A stretch of 64,000 bases of DNA from Lachnospiraceae bacterium (GCA_017469945.1 JAFUFI010000002.1:1-64000); one strand, 5' to 3'. Shown: positions 23,724-33,240, numbered from the stretch's first letter. Program-made: numbers and translations. Notes: generated from the sequence alone by a model not told the origin.

Positions 23724-23770
23724 AGAGGTTTTGCGATAAAGATGGGTGGGAATTATATAAGATTATTTAA
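23702..23770 (+). pseudogene. Truncated toxin gene (stub of 22 codons)
   Basis: An ATG at 23702, overlapping the antitoxin 3' end by 22 bases, opens a frame that reads MPRWKELKRFCDKDGWELY and stops three codons later at 23768-23770. The sequence looks like the N terminus of the small HicA-like toxins that follow this antitoxin type, in which about 40 further residues are expected. The TAA arrives in the middle of the fold, and no continuation is visible in any frame before the hairpin at 23771. This is probably a decayed toxin; the family name is inferred. Confidence 0.5.
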
Positions 23771-23808
23771 GCAGGCCCCCGATGTGATTACATCGGGGGT
23801 ATTTCTGC
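23771..23808 (+). terminator. Hairpin terminator after the antitoxin unit
   Basis: CCCCCGATGT (23776-23785) pairs with ACATCGGGGG (23790-23799) around GATT, followed by TATTTCT; outer GCAG/CTGC can extend the stem. The T tract is interrupted. Confidence 0.65.
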
Positions 23809-23938
23809 GCCGTGAACTTAAATATAAAATATATGAGAAATATACATCATATATTTGGTAAGTTTTTTGCGGGAAAATTTGGTATTATATTATTCAGTGG
23901 AATTAACAACTTATCAGTTTGGTATAAGAGAAAGAAAT

Positions 23939-25003
23939 ATGTCAACATACAGAGAACAAACAAAAAAGATTAATATAGGCGGAAGGGTAATCGGAGGCGG
24001 AGAGCCTATCGCTATCCAGTCTATGACAAATACAAAGACTGAGGATGTGAAAGCTACCGTAGACCAGATTCTTCGCCTTGAAAAGGCGGGATGCGAGATC
24101 ATAAGATGCACAGTTCCGACTTTGGAGGCTGCAAACGCCATAAAGGAGATCAAAAAGCAGATTCATATCCCCCTTGTTGCAGATATTCATTTTGACTATC
24201 GTATGGCAATCGCCGCTATGGAAAACGGAGCTGACAAGATACGTATTAATCCCGGAAACATCGGCAGCATCGAAAAGATCAAAGCTGTTGTTGACTGCGC
24301 GAAGGAAAGAAATATCCCTATCAGAGTCGGAGTTAATTCCGGATCCCTTGAAAAGCCGCTTATTGAAAAGTACGGCGGTGTTACGGCTGAGGGTATCGTT
24401 GAGAGCGCTCTTGACAAGGTTCATATCATCGAAGACCTTGGGTACGACAATCTCGTTATCAGTATCAAATCCTCGGATGTAATGATGTGCGTAAAGGCAC
24501 ATGAACTCCTCGCCGGAAAGACCGCCTATCCCCTTCACGTAGGTATTACCGAAGCGGGAACGGTTATGAGCGGAAGTATTAAGTCCTCCATAGGTCTAGG
24601 TCTTATCCTAAATCAGGGAATTGGCGATACGATCCGCGTATCCCTTACGGGCGATCCTGTGGAGGAAATTAAAGCGGCAAAGCTTATTCTCAGGACGCTC
24701 GGACTTAGAAAGGGCGGAATAGAAGTCGTTTCCTGTCCTACCTGCGGCAGAACGCAGATAGACCTTATTTCCCTTGCTGAACAGGTATCAAAACTTGTGG
24801 AGGATTATCCGCTCGATATCAAGGTTGCTGTTATGGGATGCGTTGTTAACGGCCCGGGAGAGGCAAAGGAAGCTGACCTTGGTATAGCAGGCGGTATTGG
24901 AGAGGGCCTTCTTATTAAAAAAGGGGAGATTATAAAAAAGGTTCCGGAGAGTGAGCTTCTAAGTACACTTAAGTACGAGCTTGATAACTGGAACAAAGCC
25001 TAA
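23939..25003 (+). CDS. ispG: 4-hydroxy-3-methylbut-2-en-1-yl diphosphate synthase (IspG/GcpE)
   Basis: IspG reduces MEcPP to HMBPP in the non-mevalonate isoprenoid pathway with a 4Fe-4S cluster. The ATG at 23939 starts the typical MSTYREQTKKINIGG N terminus; the longer frame from 23855 has no ribosome binding site. The product has 354 residues: a barrel domain with RCTVPTLEAA and RINPGNIGS, and a C-terminal domain with cluster cysteines in CPTCGRTQ and MGCVVNGPGEA. Length matches the short bacterial form. polC follows 132 bases later. Confidence 0.95.
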   Translation: MSTYREQTKKINIGGRVIGGGEPIAIQSMTNTKTEDVKATVDQILRLEKAGCEIIRCTVPTLEAANAIKEIKKQIHIPLVADIHFDYRMAIAAMENGADKIRINPGNIGSIEKIKAVVDCAKERNIPIRVGVNSGSLEKPLIEKYGGVTAEGIVESALDKVHIIEDLGYDNLVISIKSSDVMMCVKAHELLAGKTAYPLHVGITEAGTVMSGSIKSSIGLGLILNQGIGDTIRVSLTGDPVEEIKAAKLILRTLGLRKGGIEVVSCPTCGRTQIDLISLAEQVSKLVEDYPLDIKVAVMGCVVNGPGEAKEADLGIAGGIGEGLLIKKGEIIKKVPESELLSTLKYELDNWNKA

Positions 25004-25095
25004 TGCACTTAAAGATTATAAAGATCTTAAAGAGTTTAATAAACTTAGAGAGTTTAGAAAACTTAAAAAGCTTAAGCGGCTTAAAGGTCGTTTAG
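25003..25095 (+). CDS. Possible leucine-rich mini-ORF overlapping the ispG stop
   Basis: An ATG overlapping the last base of the ispG stop opens 30 codons with leucine roughly every third residue (for example KSLINLESLENLKSL). The DNA is a degenerate TTAAAG-type repeat, so the pattern may only reflect simple-sequence expansion. There is no separate ribosome binding site; coupling to ispG termination would be needed. Reported as a possibility, not a confirmed gene. Confidence 0.2.
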   Translation: MHLKIIKILKSLINLESLENLKSLSGLKVV

Positions 25096-25135
25096 ACGCA
25101 CCGGCTTAAAAAAATCAGGTTACAGGTGGTTTATT

Positions 25136-28100
25136 TTGGTAGACAAAAGCTTTTTTGAAGTATTTCCTACTTTACAATTAAAAAGTAAAGCATCCGATTA
25201 TTTCACGGATACCGTTATAAAGAAGGTTGCTGCAACAAAAGACAGACATGTTCTTCGCATATATTTGCTTTCGGAGCATGTGATCCCAAAGTCCATTGTC
25301 TTTGAGGTGGAAGAGGAGATAAGAAAGCAGTTTTCAAAGGCCTGCGGACAGGATCCGGAGGACTTTTCCGTTACGATCATAGAGCAGTTTGACCTCTCGG
25401 ACAGCTACGACCTAAAGCATGTCCTTGAGATCTACAGGGACAGTTTGGAGGCCGAGCTTATGAGCAGGTCTCTTACTCTGTATAATGCATTTCACGGGGC
25501 CAAGGCAGAGGCGGTTGGCGATACGACTCTCCATCTTCAGATTCCGGATATCTTTTTATACAAAGACAAGGAAAATGAATTAAAAGAATACCTTTTAAAT
25601 GTTTTTAATAACAGATTTATGCTTCACGCTACTATAAGTGTGGAGTATTTTGAGGTGCCCGAAAACGAGTACCAGAAAGAGATTGAATTTAAGTTAGACT
25701 TAAGAGTTAAAGAGATTGAGAAAAAGCTTGGATATGGCGTAGAAAAAGATACCATCTATATCGGAAGCGTTGCAAAGGAAAAGGGCGAAGGAGGAAAAGC
25801 TTCTTCCGGTAAACCCGAAAGCACCGGCGAAAAGGAAAGCCCGGAAGGAAAGAAGATTGCGGAGCTTGCCGCAAAGGAAAATGCACCCGCCGCTTCGGAA
25901 GGAAAAACGGACGCTCAAAGCGCGCAGAACGCACCTAAGCCCGCAGATTCCCAAAACAGCAAAGTATCCAAATTCCAAAAGGGAGGCGATAAAGGCTCCT
26001 TTAATAAAGGCGGCTTTAAGAGCGGCTACTCCAGAGGAAGAAACAACGGCGAGCTTAAGTGGACTGATGCTCCGGATGTTATATACGGACGCGAGATCGA
26101 GCCCGAAGCTACCCTTACAAAGATCGAGGATATTGTAGGCGAAATAGGAGAAGTTGTGGTACAGGGACAGGTTATGTCCGCTGAGCCCATAACCCTTAAA
26201 AACCGCCCTGACAGCACGATCTACACCTTTGAGATCACAGACTACACGGATTCTATTTCCGTTAAAATATTCATTCAGACGGATAAGTTAAAAGAGCTTG
26301 AAAAAGAGCTTAAGATAGGAAGTTTTGTAAAAGTAAAAGGACTTGCATCTTACGACAGATTTGCGCATGAGATAACCATTGGCAACCTCTCTTCAATTAC
26401 AAAATCAGTCAGCTTCGTCAAGTCACGTGAGGACCTTGCGCTTCACAAAAGAGTAGAGCTTCATTGCCATACAAAGATGAGCGATATGGATGCGGTATCC
26501 GAACCAAAGGATATTGTTAAGCGCGCGTATAAATGGGGACACAGAGCAATCGCCATAACTGACCACGGTGTTGTACAAGGCTTTACCGATGCGGGACATG
26601 CCTGGGACGATCTCTGGAAAGCCGAAAAAGGAAAGCGTGCCGAAGCGGGTGACAAAAATCCCGACAGACAGGACTTCTTTAAGGTTTTGTACGGCGTGGA
26701 GTGCTATCTTGTCGATGACCTTTTGAAGGTCGTAATGGATGATGAGGACTGCGGATTTGATTCCGAATTCGTTGTCTTTGATATAGAGACTACAGGCTTT
26801 TCACCCGTAAACGACCGCATAATCGAAATAGGTGCCGTTAAAGTAAAGGACGGCAATATAGTAGACCGCTTCTCGGTATTTGTTAATCCCGAGAGGCCTA
26901 TTCCCTATGAAATCGAAAAGCTTACATCTATTTCCGACGCGGATGTTTCGGGGGCGGAGACAATTGACCTTGTCTTGCCCAAATTCCTTGAATTCTGCGA
27001 AGGCTGTGTTCTTGTTGCCCACAACGCGGAATTTGACGTTAACTATATAAAGGCAAACTGCGAGAGGCTCGGATACCCTAAGAAGTTCACCTATATGGAT
27101 ACCCTTCTTTTGTCGAGGGTTCAGCTCCCGGGACATGCGAGATACACCCTTGATGCTGTTGCAAAGCTTCTTAATATAGTACTCGGACATCACCACCGTG
27201 CGGTTGATGATGCGGAGTGTACTGCCCTTATCTTTATAAAGCTTATGAATCAGCTTTCATCAGAAGGTTATTCAAAGCTTTCACAGATAAACGAAAAGGC
27301 GGGATCCAGCAAGGAAGCCATTTCAAAGATGAGATCGCACCACTGCATCATCCTTGCAAAAAACGATCTTGGAAGAGTGCATCTCTACCACCTTATCAGC
27401 GAATCTCACCTTGACTACTTCAGCGGAAGATTCCCTATTGTACCCAAGAGCAGAGTACAAAAATACCGCGACGGACTTATCGTGGGAAGCGCCTGCGAAG
27501 CGGGTGAACTCTACAGAGCCCTCGTAGAGGGGAAAACGGAGCAGCAGATATCAAGACTTGTGGAGTTCTACGATTATCTCGAGATCCAGCCCGTCGGAAA
27601 CAACGCGTATATGGTCGACGCCATTGACAAAAAGAAATTGGACAACGGCGAAGTCCTTATGGAAAAGAGGTTCAAGAACATAAACTCCCTCGACGATATC
27701 CGCAATATCAACAGAAGAGTTGTGGAGCTTGGAGAGATATTCCATAAGCCCGTTGTGGCTACCTGTGACGTGCATTTCCTCGATCCCGCTGACGAAGTAT
27801 ACAGGCGTATCATCATGGCCGGAAAAGGCTTTGATGACGCTGACAGACAGCCGCCACTTTATCTTCATACAACGGAGGAGATGCTCGAGGAGTTCCAGTA
27901 TTTAGGCCCCGAAAAAGCAAAAGAGGTTGTTGTTACCAATACAAATATGATCGCGGATATGTGCGAAACCATCGCGCCGGTAAGACCCGATAAATGTCCT
28001 CCCGTGATCCCCGATTCGGATAAGACACTTACGGATATCTGTTACAACAGAGCCCACGAAATATACGGTCCCGAGCTTCCAAAGATCGTAGAGGAAAGAC

Positions 28101-29941
28101 TCGAGAGAGAGCTTCATTCAATAATATCCAATGGTTTCGCTGTTATGTACATCATAGCGCAAAAACTCGTTTGGAAATCCGTGGAGGACGGTTACCTCGT
28201 AGGAAGCCGTGGATCCGTAGGAAGCTCATTTGTCGCTACGATGTCGGGTATTACGGAGGTAAATCCTCTAAGCCCTCATTATATCTGCCCCAAGTGCCAC
28301 TTCGTTGACTTTGACAGCGAAGAGGTTAAAAAGTACGGAGGTAAGGCGGGTATCGATATGCCCGACAGAAACTGTCCCGTTTGCGGAGAGCCTTTAAAGA
28401 AGGAAGGATTTGATATCCCCTTCGAAACATTCCTTGGATTTAAGGGAGACAAGGAGCCCGATATCGACCTTAACTTCTCCGGAGAGTACCAGGCAAAGGC
28501 ACATAAATATACAGAGGTTATTTTCGGATCCGGACAGACCTTCCGTGCGGGTACGATTTCCGGCCTTGCGGACAAAACCGCATACGGATATGTTAAGAAA
28601 TACTTCGAGGAAAGAGGCATTGCCAAAAGAGGTGCGGAGATCAACCGTATCGTTCAGGGATGTATGGGCGTAAGAACAAGTACGGGTCAGCACCCCGGCG
28701 GTATCGTCGTACTTCCCGTGGGAGAGGATATTTGCTCCTTTACCCCCGTACAGCACCCGGCAAACAAGCCTATACCTACAATAACAACACATTTCGATTA
28801 CCACTCGATAGACCATAACCTTCTTAAGCTTGATATTCTCGGACACGATGATCCTACCATGATCAGAATGCTCCAGGATCTTACGGGCCTCGATCCCGTT
28901 AAGGATATTCCTCTTGACGGTAAAGACGTTATGAGCCTGTTCCAGAATACCGATGCCTTGGGCGTAACTCCCGCAGACCTTGGAGGAACGCAGTTGGGTG
29001 CCCTTGGAATACCCGAATTCGGAACCGACTTTGCGATGGGGATGCTTATGGAGACAAAGCCCCAGGCCTTTTCGGACCTTGTACGTATTTCGGGATTGTC
29101 CCACGGAACCGCCGTTTGGCTCGGCAACGCCCAGGACCTTATCAGAGAGGGAAAAGCTACGATTTCCACGGCAATCTGTACCCGTGACGATATTATGACA
29201 TACCTCATCAGTATGGGTATCGAATCCGAGAAATCCTTTAAGATAATGGAAGCTGTCCGTAAAGGAATCGTCGCCAAGGGAAAGAGCGACAAGTGGCCCG
29301 AGTGGAAGGAAGATATGAAGGCACACAACGTTCCGGACTGGTATATCGAATCCTGCCAGAAGATCGAGTATATGTTCCCCAAGGCACATGCTGCGGCTTA
29401 TGTTATGATGGCCTGGAGAATCGCATACTGCAAGATCCACAGGCCTCAGGCATACTATTCGGCGTACTTCAGTATCCGTGCGAAGGCATTTTCCTACGAG
29501 ATAATGTGTATGGGTAAAGCTACAAGAGAAAGATATCTGGCAGAATTTAGAAAGCGCAAAGCGGATCTTGACGCAAAGGTTGAGGGGGTACAAAAGTTTT
29601 CTCCCAAAGAGGAAGGTCAGTTCTCGGATCTTCGCGTTGTAGAAGAGATGTGCGCAAGAGGATATGATTTTGTTCCTATAGATATATTTAAAGTAAAAGC
29701 CCGCCTTTTCCAGGTAACGGATGACGGAAAGATCATGCCCTCCCTTACAAGTATCGAAGGTCTCGGCGAAACTGTTGCGGATTCAATCGTAGAAGCGGCA
29801 AAAGACGGTCCCTTCCTTTCAAAACAGGATTTCAGGGAGAGAGCACACGCATCTCAGACAATAACCGATGGACTTGTGCGTCTCGGAATCTTGCGAGATC
29901 TGCCTGAAACAAACCAGATATCGCTGTTTGATTTTATGTAA
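25136..29941 (+). CDS. polC: DNA polymerase III alpha subunit, Gram-positive PolC type
   Basis: PolC is the replicative polymerase with built-in proofreading. The TTG start at 25136 follows AGGTGG. At 1601 residues it is longer than the usual 1430-1470. Order: N-terminal domains (1-210), a lysine/glycine/serine-rich linker (about 213-308), an OB fold (about 325-425), PHP domain beginning HCHTKMSDMD (443 on), an inserted DnaQ-type exonuclease with FDIETTGFSPVNDRIIEIG (548 on), the rest of PHP, then the polymerase with zinc-binding CPKC and CPVCGEP pairs and the catalytic PDIDLNFSG. All catalytic motifs are intact. The extra length is mostly the linker, which ends in a GG/RG-rich segment. Confidence 0.97.
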   Translation: MVDKSFFEVFPTLQLKSKASDYFTDTVIKKVAATKDRHVLRIYLLSEHVIPKSIVFEVEEEIRKQFSKACGQDPEDFSVTIIEQFDLSDSYDLKHVLEIYRDSLEAELMSRSLTLYNAFHGAKAEAVGDTTLHLQIPDIFLYKDKENELKEYLLNVFNNRFMLHATISVEYFEVPENEYQKEIEFKLDLRVKEIEKKLGYGVEKDTIYIGSVAKEKGEGGKASSGKPESTGEKESPEGKKIAELAAKENAPAASEGKTDAQSAQNAPKPADSQNSKVSKFQKGGDKGSFNKGGFKSGYSRGRNNGELKWTDAPDVIYGREIEPEATLTKIEDIVGEIGEVVVQGQVMSAEPITLKNRPDSTIYTFEITDYTDSISVKIFIQTDKLKELEKELKIGSFVKVKGLASYDRFAHEITIGNLSSITKSVSFVKSREDLALHKRVELHCHTKMSDMDAVSEPKDIVKRAYKWGHRAIAITDHGVVQGFTDAGHAWDDLWKAEKGKRAEAGDKNPDRQDFFKVLYGVECYLVDDLLKVVMDDEDCGFDSEFVVFDIETTGFSPVNDRIIEIGAVKVKDGNIVDRFSVFVNPERPIPYEIEKLTSISDADVSGAETIDLVLPKFLEFCEGCVLVAHNAEFDVNYIKANCERLGYPKKFTYMDTLLLSRVQLPGHARYTLDAVAKLLNIVLGHHHRAVDDAECTALIFIKLMNQLSSEGYSKLSQINEKAGSSKEAISKMRSHHCIILAKNDLGRVHLYHLISESHLDYFSGRFPIVPKSRVQKYRDGLIVGSACEAGELYRALVEGKTEQQISRLVEFYDYLEIQPVGNNAYMVDAIDKKKLDNGEVLMEKRFKNINSLDDIRNINRRVVELGEIFHKPVVATCDVHFLDPADEVYRRIIMAGKGFDDADRQPPLYLHTTEEMLEEFQYLGPEKAKEVVVTNTNMIADMCETIAPVRPDKCPPVIPDSDKTLTDICYNRAHEIYGPELPKIVEERLERELHSIISNGFAVMYIIAQKLVWKSVEDGYLVGSRGSVGSSFVATMSGITEVNPLSPHYICPKCHFVDFDSEEVKKYGGKAGIDMPDRNCPVCGEPLKKEGFDIPFETFLGFKGDKEPDIDLNFSGEYQAKAHKYTEVIFGSGQTFRAGTISGLADKTAYGYVKKYFEERGIAKRGAEINRIVQGCMGVRTSTGQHPGGIVVLPVGEDICSFTPVQHPANKPIPTITTHFDYHSIDHNLLKLDILGHDDPTMIRMLQDLTGLDPVKDIPLDGKDVMSLFQNTDALGVTPADLGGTQLGALGIPEFGTDFAMGMLMETKPQAFSDLVRISGLSHGTAVWLGNAQDLIREGKATISTAICTRDDIMTYLISMGIESEKSFKIMEAVRKGIVAKGKSDKWPEWKEDMKAHNVPDWYIESCQKIEYMFPKAHAAAYVMMAWRIAYCKIHRPQAYYSAYFSIRAKAFSYEIMCMGKATRERYLAEFRKRKADLDAKVEGVQKFSPKEEGQFSDLRVVEEMCARGYDFVPIDIFKVKARLFQVTDDGKIMPSLTSIEGLGETVADSIVEAAKDGPFLSKQDFRERAHASQTITDGLVRLGILRDLPETNQISLFDFM

Positions 29942-29985
29942 AAAGGAGCCCGCAAAAAAAGTTTTAAAAAAAATAAAAAAAGTAC

Positions 29986-30014
29986 TTGCATTATTTTTGG
30001 CTTTATAGTAATAT
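29986..30014 (+). promoter_or_regulatory. Sigma-A type promoter of the tRNA-Glu gene
   Basis: TTGCAT (29986-29991), 17 bases, TAATAT (30009-30014), placing the start point about 25 bases before the tRNA. Confidence 0.7.
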
Positions 30015-30044
30015 AAGCAAGTCGCGTGAACAAAGCGAGCTTGT

Positions 30045-30116
30045 GGCTGGTTGGTCAAGGGGTTAAGACGCCGCCCTCTCACGGCGGAATCAGGGGTTCG
30101 ATTCCCCTACCAGCTG
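30045..30116 (+). tRNA. tRNA-Glu, anticodon CTC
   Basis: A 72-nt cloverleaf: acceptor GGCTGGT with ACCAGCT (one G-U at the first pair), D arm with GGTCAAGGGGTTAAGAC, anticodon stem CCGCC/GGCGG around loop CTCTCAC (anticodon CTC, reads GAG), and T arm GGGG-TTCGATT-CCCC. CCA is not encoded. It has its own promoter and the terminator at 30161-30188. Confidence 0.95.
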
Positions 30117-30160
30117 CGCTTTATTCAATTAGAAAATTGAACAGCCCAACCCAAATGAAG

Positions 30161-30188
30161 TCTTGAGGAATGTCCCTCAAGATTTTTT
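30161..30188 (+). terminator. Rho-independent terminator after tRNA-Glu
   Basis: TCTTGAGG (30161-30168) pairs with CCTCAAGA (30175-30182), followed by six T. Confidence 0.88.
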
Positions 30189-30222
30189 CATTAAAGGGGA
30201 AATCAAAAAGGAGCGTTTAAAA

Positions 30223-32274
30223 ATGTCAAAGAATCTTGTAATTGTTGAGTCACCTGCAAAAGTTAAGACAATTAAAAAATTCCTTGGTAATGATTTTGAA
30301 GTAGCAGCAAGCCAGGGTCATATTCGCGATCTGCCCAAGAGCTCTCTCGGAATCGATATCGAGAATGACTACGAACCTAAGTATATTACCATCCGCGGAA
30401 AGGGCGACCTTGTTGCGGAACTTAAAAAGCTTGTCAAAAAATCCGATGCCGTATATCTCGCAACCGACCCTGACCGTGAGGGTGAAGCTATTTCCTGGCA
30501 TCTTTTCCATATCTTAAAACTTGAAAATAAACCCACATACCGTATTACTTTCAATGAGATCACCGAGAATGCCGTAAAGGAATCCTTAAAAAATCCCAGA
30601 GAGATCAATATGGATCTTGTTGATGCGCAGCAGACAAGACGTATCCTTGACCGTATGGTTGGATATCGTATATCCCCCGTACTTTGGGCAAAGGTTAAGC
30701 GCGGTCTTTCCGCGGGAAGAGTTCAGTCCATCGCTCTTCGCATTATCTGCGACAGAGAAAAAGAGATAGAAGAGTTTATACCCGATGAGTACTGGTCTCT
30801 TGACGCTCTGATCAATGTCGAGGGAGAGAAAAAGCCCATCATCGCCAAGTACTACGGAGATGCAAGCGGCAAAGTTGAACTTAAAAGCGAGAAACAGGTT
30901 AATGAAATTTTAGAGGATTTAAAGAAGGCAAAGTTCAAGGTTACTGATGTAACCGTTGGTGAACGTGTCAGAAAATCACCCCTTCCTTTTACGACTTCCA
31001 CCCTTCAGCAGGAAGCCAGCAAGGTACTTAACTTCTCAACCTCAAAGACTATGCGTCTTGCACAGCAGCTCTATGAAGGCGTAGAGATAAACGGAGAGGG
31101 CGTCGGCCTTATCTCTTATCTTCGTACAGACTCCACAAGAGTTTCCGAAGAAGCCGAGAAGATGGCTCACACCTTTATCGCAGAACACTATTCCGACGAG
31201 TATCAGGGAAGCAAGCAGCCCGAGGATCCTAAGGGTAAAAAGATTCAGGATGCCCACGAAGCAATCCGTCCTACGGACGTGAACCGTACTCCTTCGGAGC
31301 TTAAGAGCCAGCTCTCAAGAGACCTCTTAAGACTTTACACCCTTATCTGGAAAAGATTTTTGGCCAGCAGAATGGCACCTGCAAAGTACGAAAATACAAA
31401 TGTAAAGATAAGCGCCGGAGAGCACATTTTCTCTCTGTCGGCAAGCAGATGTACGTTTGATGGCTTTATGAGCGTATATACGACCGAGGAAGATAAGGAG
31501 GAGGAAAACTCCCTTACCGGTGCCATCAGTAAGAGCAGCAAGCTTAAGTTAAAAGAGTTTGATCCCAAACAGCACTTTACTCAGCCCCCTGCGCACTTTA
31601 CGGAGGCATCCCTTGTCCGTACTCTTGAGGAAAAAGGTATCGGACGCCCCAGTACATACGCACCTACGATCACAACCATTATTTCCAGACGCTACGTTGC
31701 AAAGGAAGGAAAGACTCTTTTTGCGACAGAGCTCGGAAACGCGGTTAACGATATAATGGAAGAGGCATTCCCCACCATCGTTGACGAGAGCTTTACAGCA
31801 AATCTTGAGACCCTTTTGGACGGTGTTGAAAGCGGAGACGTTAAGTGGAAGACCATAGTACAGAATTTCTATCCCGACCTTGACGAAGCGGTTAAAGCCG
31901 CCGAGAAGAAGCTCGAGAAAGTAAAGATAGCCGACGAGCTTTCGGATGAGATCTGCGAAGAGTGCGGAAGACGCATGGTCATCAAATACGGACCTCACGG
32001 AAAATTCCTCGCCTGCCCCGGATTCCCCGATTGCCGCTTTACCAAGCCTTTCTACGAAAAGATCGGCGTTCCCTGCCCTAAGTGCGGTAAGGATATTGTT
32101 ATGCGAATGTCAAAGAAGGGCCGCAGATACTACGGATGTATCGGATATCCCGACTGTGACTTCATCTCCTGGGACAAGCCCGTGGCGGAAAAATGTCCTA
32201 AATGCGGCAGTTTCATGGTCGCAAAAGGTAAGTACAACCTTTGCAGCAACAAGGAATGTGGTTATAGAGCATAA
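30223..32274 (+). CDS. topA: DNA topoisomerase I (type IA)
   Basis: TopA relaxes negative supercoils by single-strand passage. The ATG at 30223 has AAAAAGGAG upstream; an in-frame TTG at 30163 would place the start before the tRNA terminator. The 683-residue enzyme has a Toprim domain (E9 in VESPAKVKTI and the DPDREGE acidic triad at 82-88), the catalytic tyrosine Y299 in LISYLRTDSTR, and three C-terminal zinc ribbons, beginning CEECGRRM, CPKCGKDI and CPKCGSFM. Length and layout are typical of Firmicutes. Confidence 0.97.
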   Translation: MSKNLVIVESPAKVKTIKKFLGNDFEVAASQGHIRDLPKSSLGIDIENDYEPKYITIRGKGDLVAELKKLVKKSDAVYLATDPDREGEAISWHLFHILKLENKPTYRITFNEITENAVKESLKNPREINMDLVDAQQTRRILDRMVGYRISPVLWAKVKRGLSAGRVQSIALRIICDREKEIEEFIPDEYWSLDALINVEGEKKPIIAKYYGDASGKVELKSEKQVNEILEDLKKAKFKVTDVTVGERVRKSPLPFTTSTLQQEASKVLNFSTSKTMRLAQQLYEGVEINGEGVGLISYLRTDSTRVSEEAEKMAHTFIAEHYSDEYQGSKQPEDPKGKKIQDAHEAIRPTDVNRTPSELKSQLSRDLLRLYTLIWKRFLASRMAPAKYENTNVKISAGEHIFSLSASRCTFDGFMSVYTTEEDKEEENSLTGAISKSSKLKLKEFDPKQHFTQPPAHFTEASLVRTLEEKGIGRPSTYAPTITTIISRRYVAKEGKTLFATELGNAVNDIMEEAFPTIVDESFTANLETLLDGVESGDVKWKTIVQNFYPDLDEAVKAAEKKLEKVKIADELSDEICEECGRRMVIKYGPHGKFLACPGFPDCRFTKPFYEKIGVPCPKCGKDIVMRMSKKGRRYYGCIGYPDCDFISWDKPVAEKCPKCGSFMVAKGKYNLCSNKECGYRA

Positions 32275-32334
32275 AACATTTCGAAATTTTGCTTTTTAGC
32301 GAGAATTTGAATAATAATTAGAGAATAGCCATAG

Positions 32335-32349
32335 AATTATCAGATAATT
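32335..32349. promoter_or_regulatory. CodY box upstream of codY
   Basis: AATTATCAGATAATT is a perfect 15-nt palindrome and matches the CodY consensus AATTTTCWGAAAATT at 13 of 15 positions. It ends three bases upstream of the -35 hexamer of the codY promoter, so autorepression is expected. Confidence 0.75.
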
Positions 32350-32352
32350 CAA

Positions 32353-32381
32353 TTGAAATGTACTCTAAAACATGATATACT
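32353..32381 (+). promoter_or_regulatory. Sigma-A type promoter of codY
   Basis: TTGAAA (32353-32358), 17 bases, TATACT (32376-32381). Confidence 0.8.
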
Positions 32382-32428
32382 GTACACAACTTGGAGTTTT
32401 TGTGGCCATTAACGGCCGGAGGGTACAA

Positions 32429-33211
32429 ATGGGTAGTGTATCATTATTGGACAAGACAAGAAAAATAGGCAAGCTGCTTCATAACAACAATACAAGCAAA
32501 GTTGTTTTTAACGATATCTGCGATGTGATGAAAGAAATCCTTACATCAAACATTCTTGTTATCAGCAGAAAAGGAAAGGTCCTCGGAGTAGGCTTCTGCG
32601 ATGGCATCGAAGCAATCGACGAGCTTGTTTCCGGTAAAGTCGGGGATTTTATCGATCCGATGCTCAACGAAAGATTCCTTGGAATCCTTTCTACAAAGGA
32701 AAATGTTAATCTCGCAACTCTCGGATTTGAAAAGACCGATACTTCGAAATTCCAGGCCATCATTACTCCGATCGAGATAGCGGGAGAGCGCCTCGGAACT
32801 CTTTTCATCTACAAGAATGAAAAGCAGTACGATATCGACGATATAATCCTTTGCGAATATGGTACAACTGTTGTGGGACTTGAAATGCTCCGCTCGGTCA
32901 ATGAGGAAAATGCCGAAGAGACCAGAAAGATCGCGGTCGTTAAATCGGCTATCAGTACTCTTTCTTATTCCGAGGTTGAAGCAATCATACATATCTTTGA
33001 TGAACTCGGCGGAACAGAGGGAGTTCTTGTTGCCAGCAAAATTGCCGACAAGGTCGGAATTACAAGATCTGTTATCGTCAATGCCCTAAGGAAGTTCGAA
33101 AGCGCCGGTGTTATCGAGTCGAGATCTTCCGGAATGAAGGGTACATACATCAAGGTTGTCAATGATGTTGTGTTTGATGAGATCGAACAGCTTCGCAGGA
33201 CAATGAACTAG
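32429..33211 (+). CDS. codY: GTP-sensing global repressor CodY
   Basis: CodY senses GTP and branched-chain amino acids and represses stationary-phase, nutrient and often motility genes. The ATG at 32429 follows GGAGGG; a longer frame from 32372 would start inside the promoter. The 260-residue product has an N-terminal GAF domain (about 1-155, starting LLDKTRKIGKLLHNN) and a C-terminal winged helix with ASKIADKVGITRSVIVNALRK and the wing GMKGTYIKV. The gene lies directly upstream of the fla/che operon. A CodY box at its own promoter indicates autoregulation. A terminator separates it from flgB. Confidence 0.97.
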   Translation: MGSVSLLDKTRKIGKLLHNNNTSKVVFNDICDVMKEILTSNILVISRKGKVLGVGFCDGIEAIDELVSGKVGDFIDPMLNERFLGILSTKENVNLATLGFEKTDTSKFQAIITPIEIAGERLGTLFIYKNEKQYDIDDIILCEYGTTVVGLEMLRSVNEENAEETRKIAVVKSAISTLSYSEVEAIIHIFDELGGTEGVLVASKIADKVGITRSVIVNALRKFESAGVIESRSSGMKGTYIKVVNDVVFDEIEQLRRTMN

Positions 33212-33240
33212 TTTTTGGATAATTTATACTAAATGGATTT

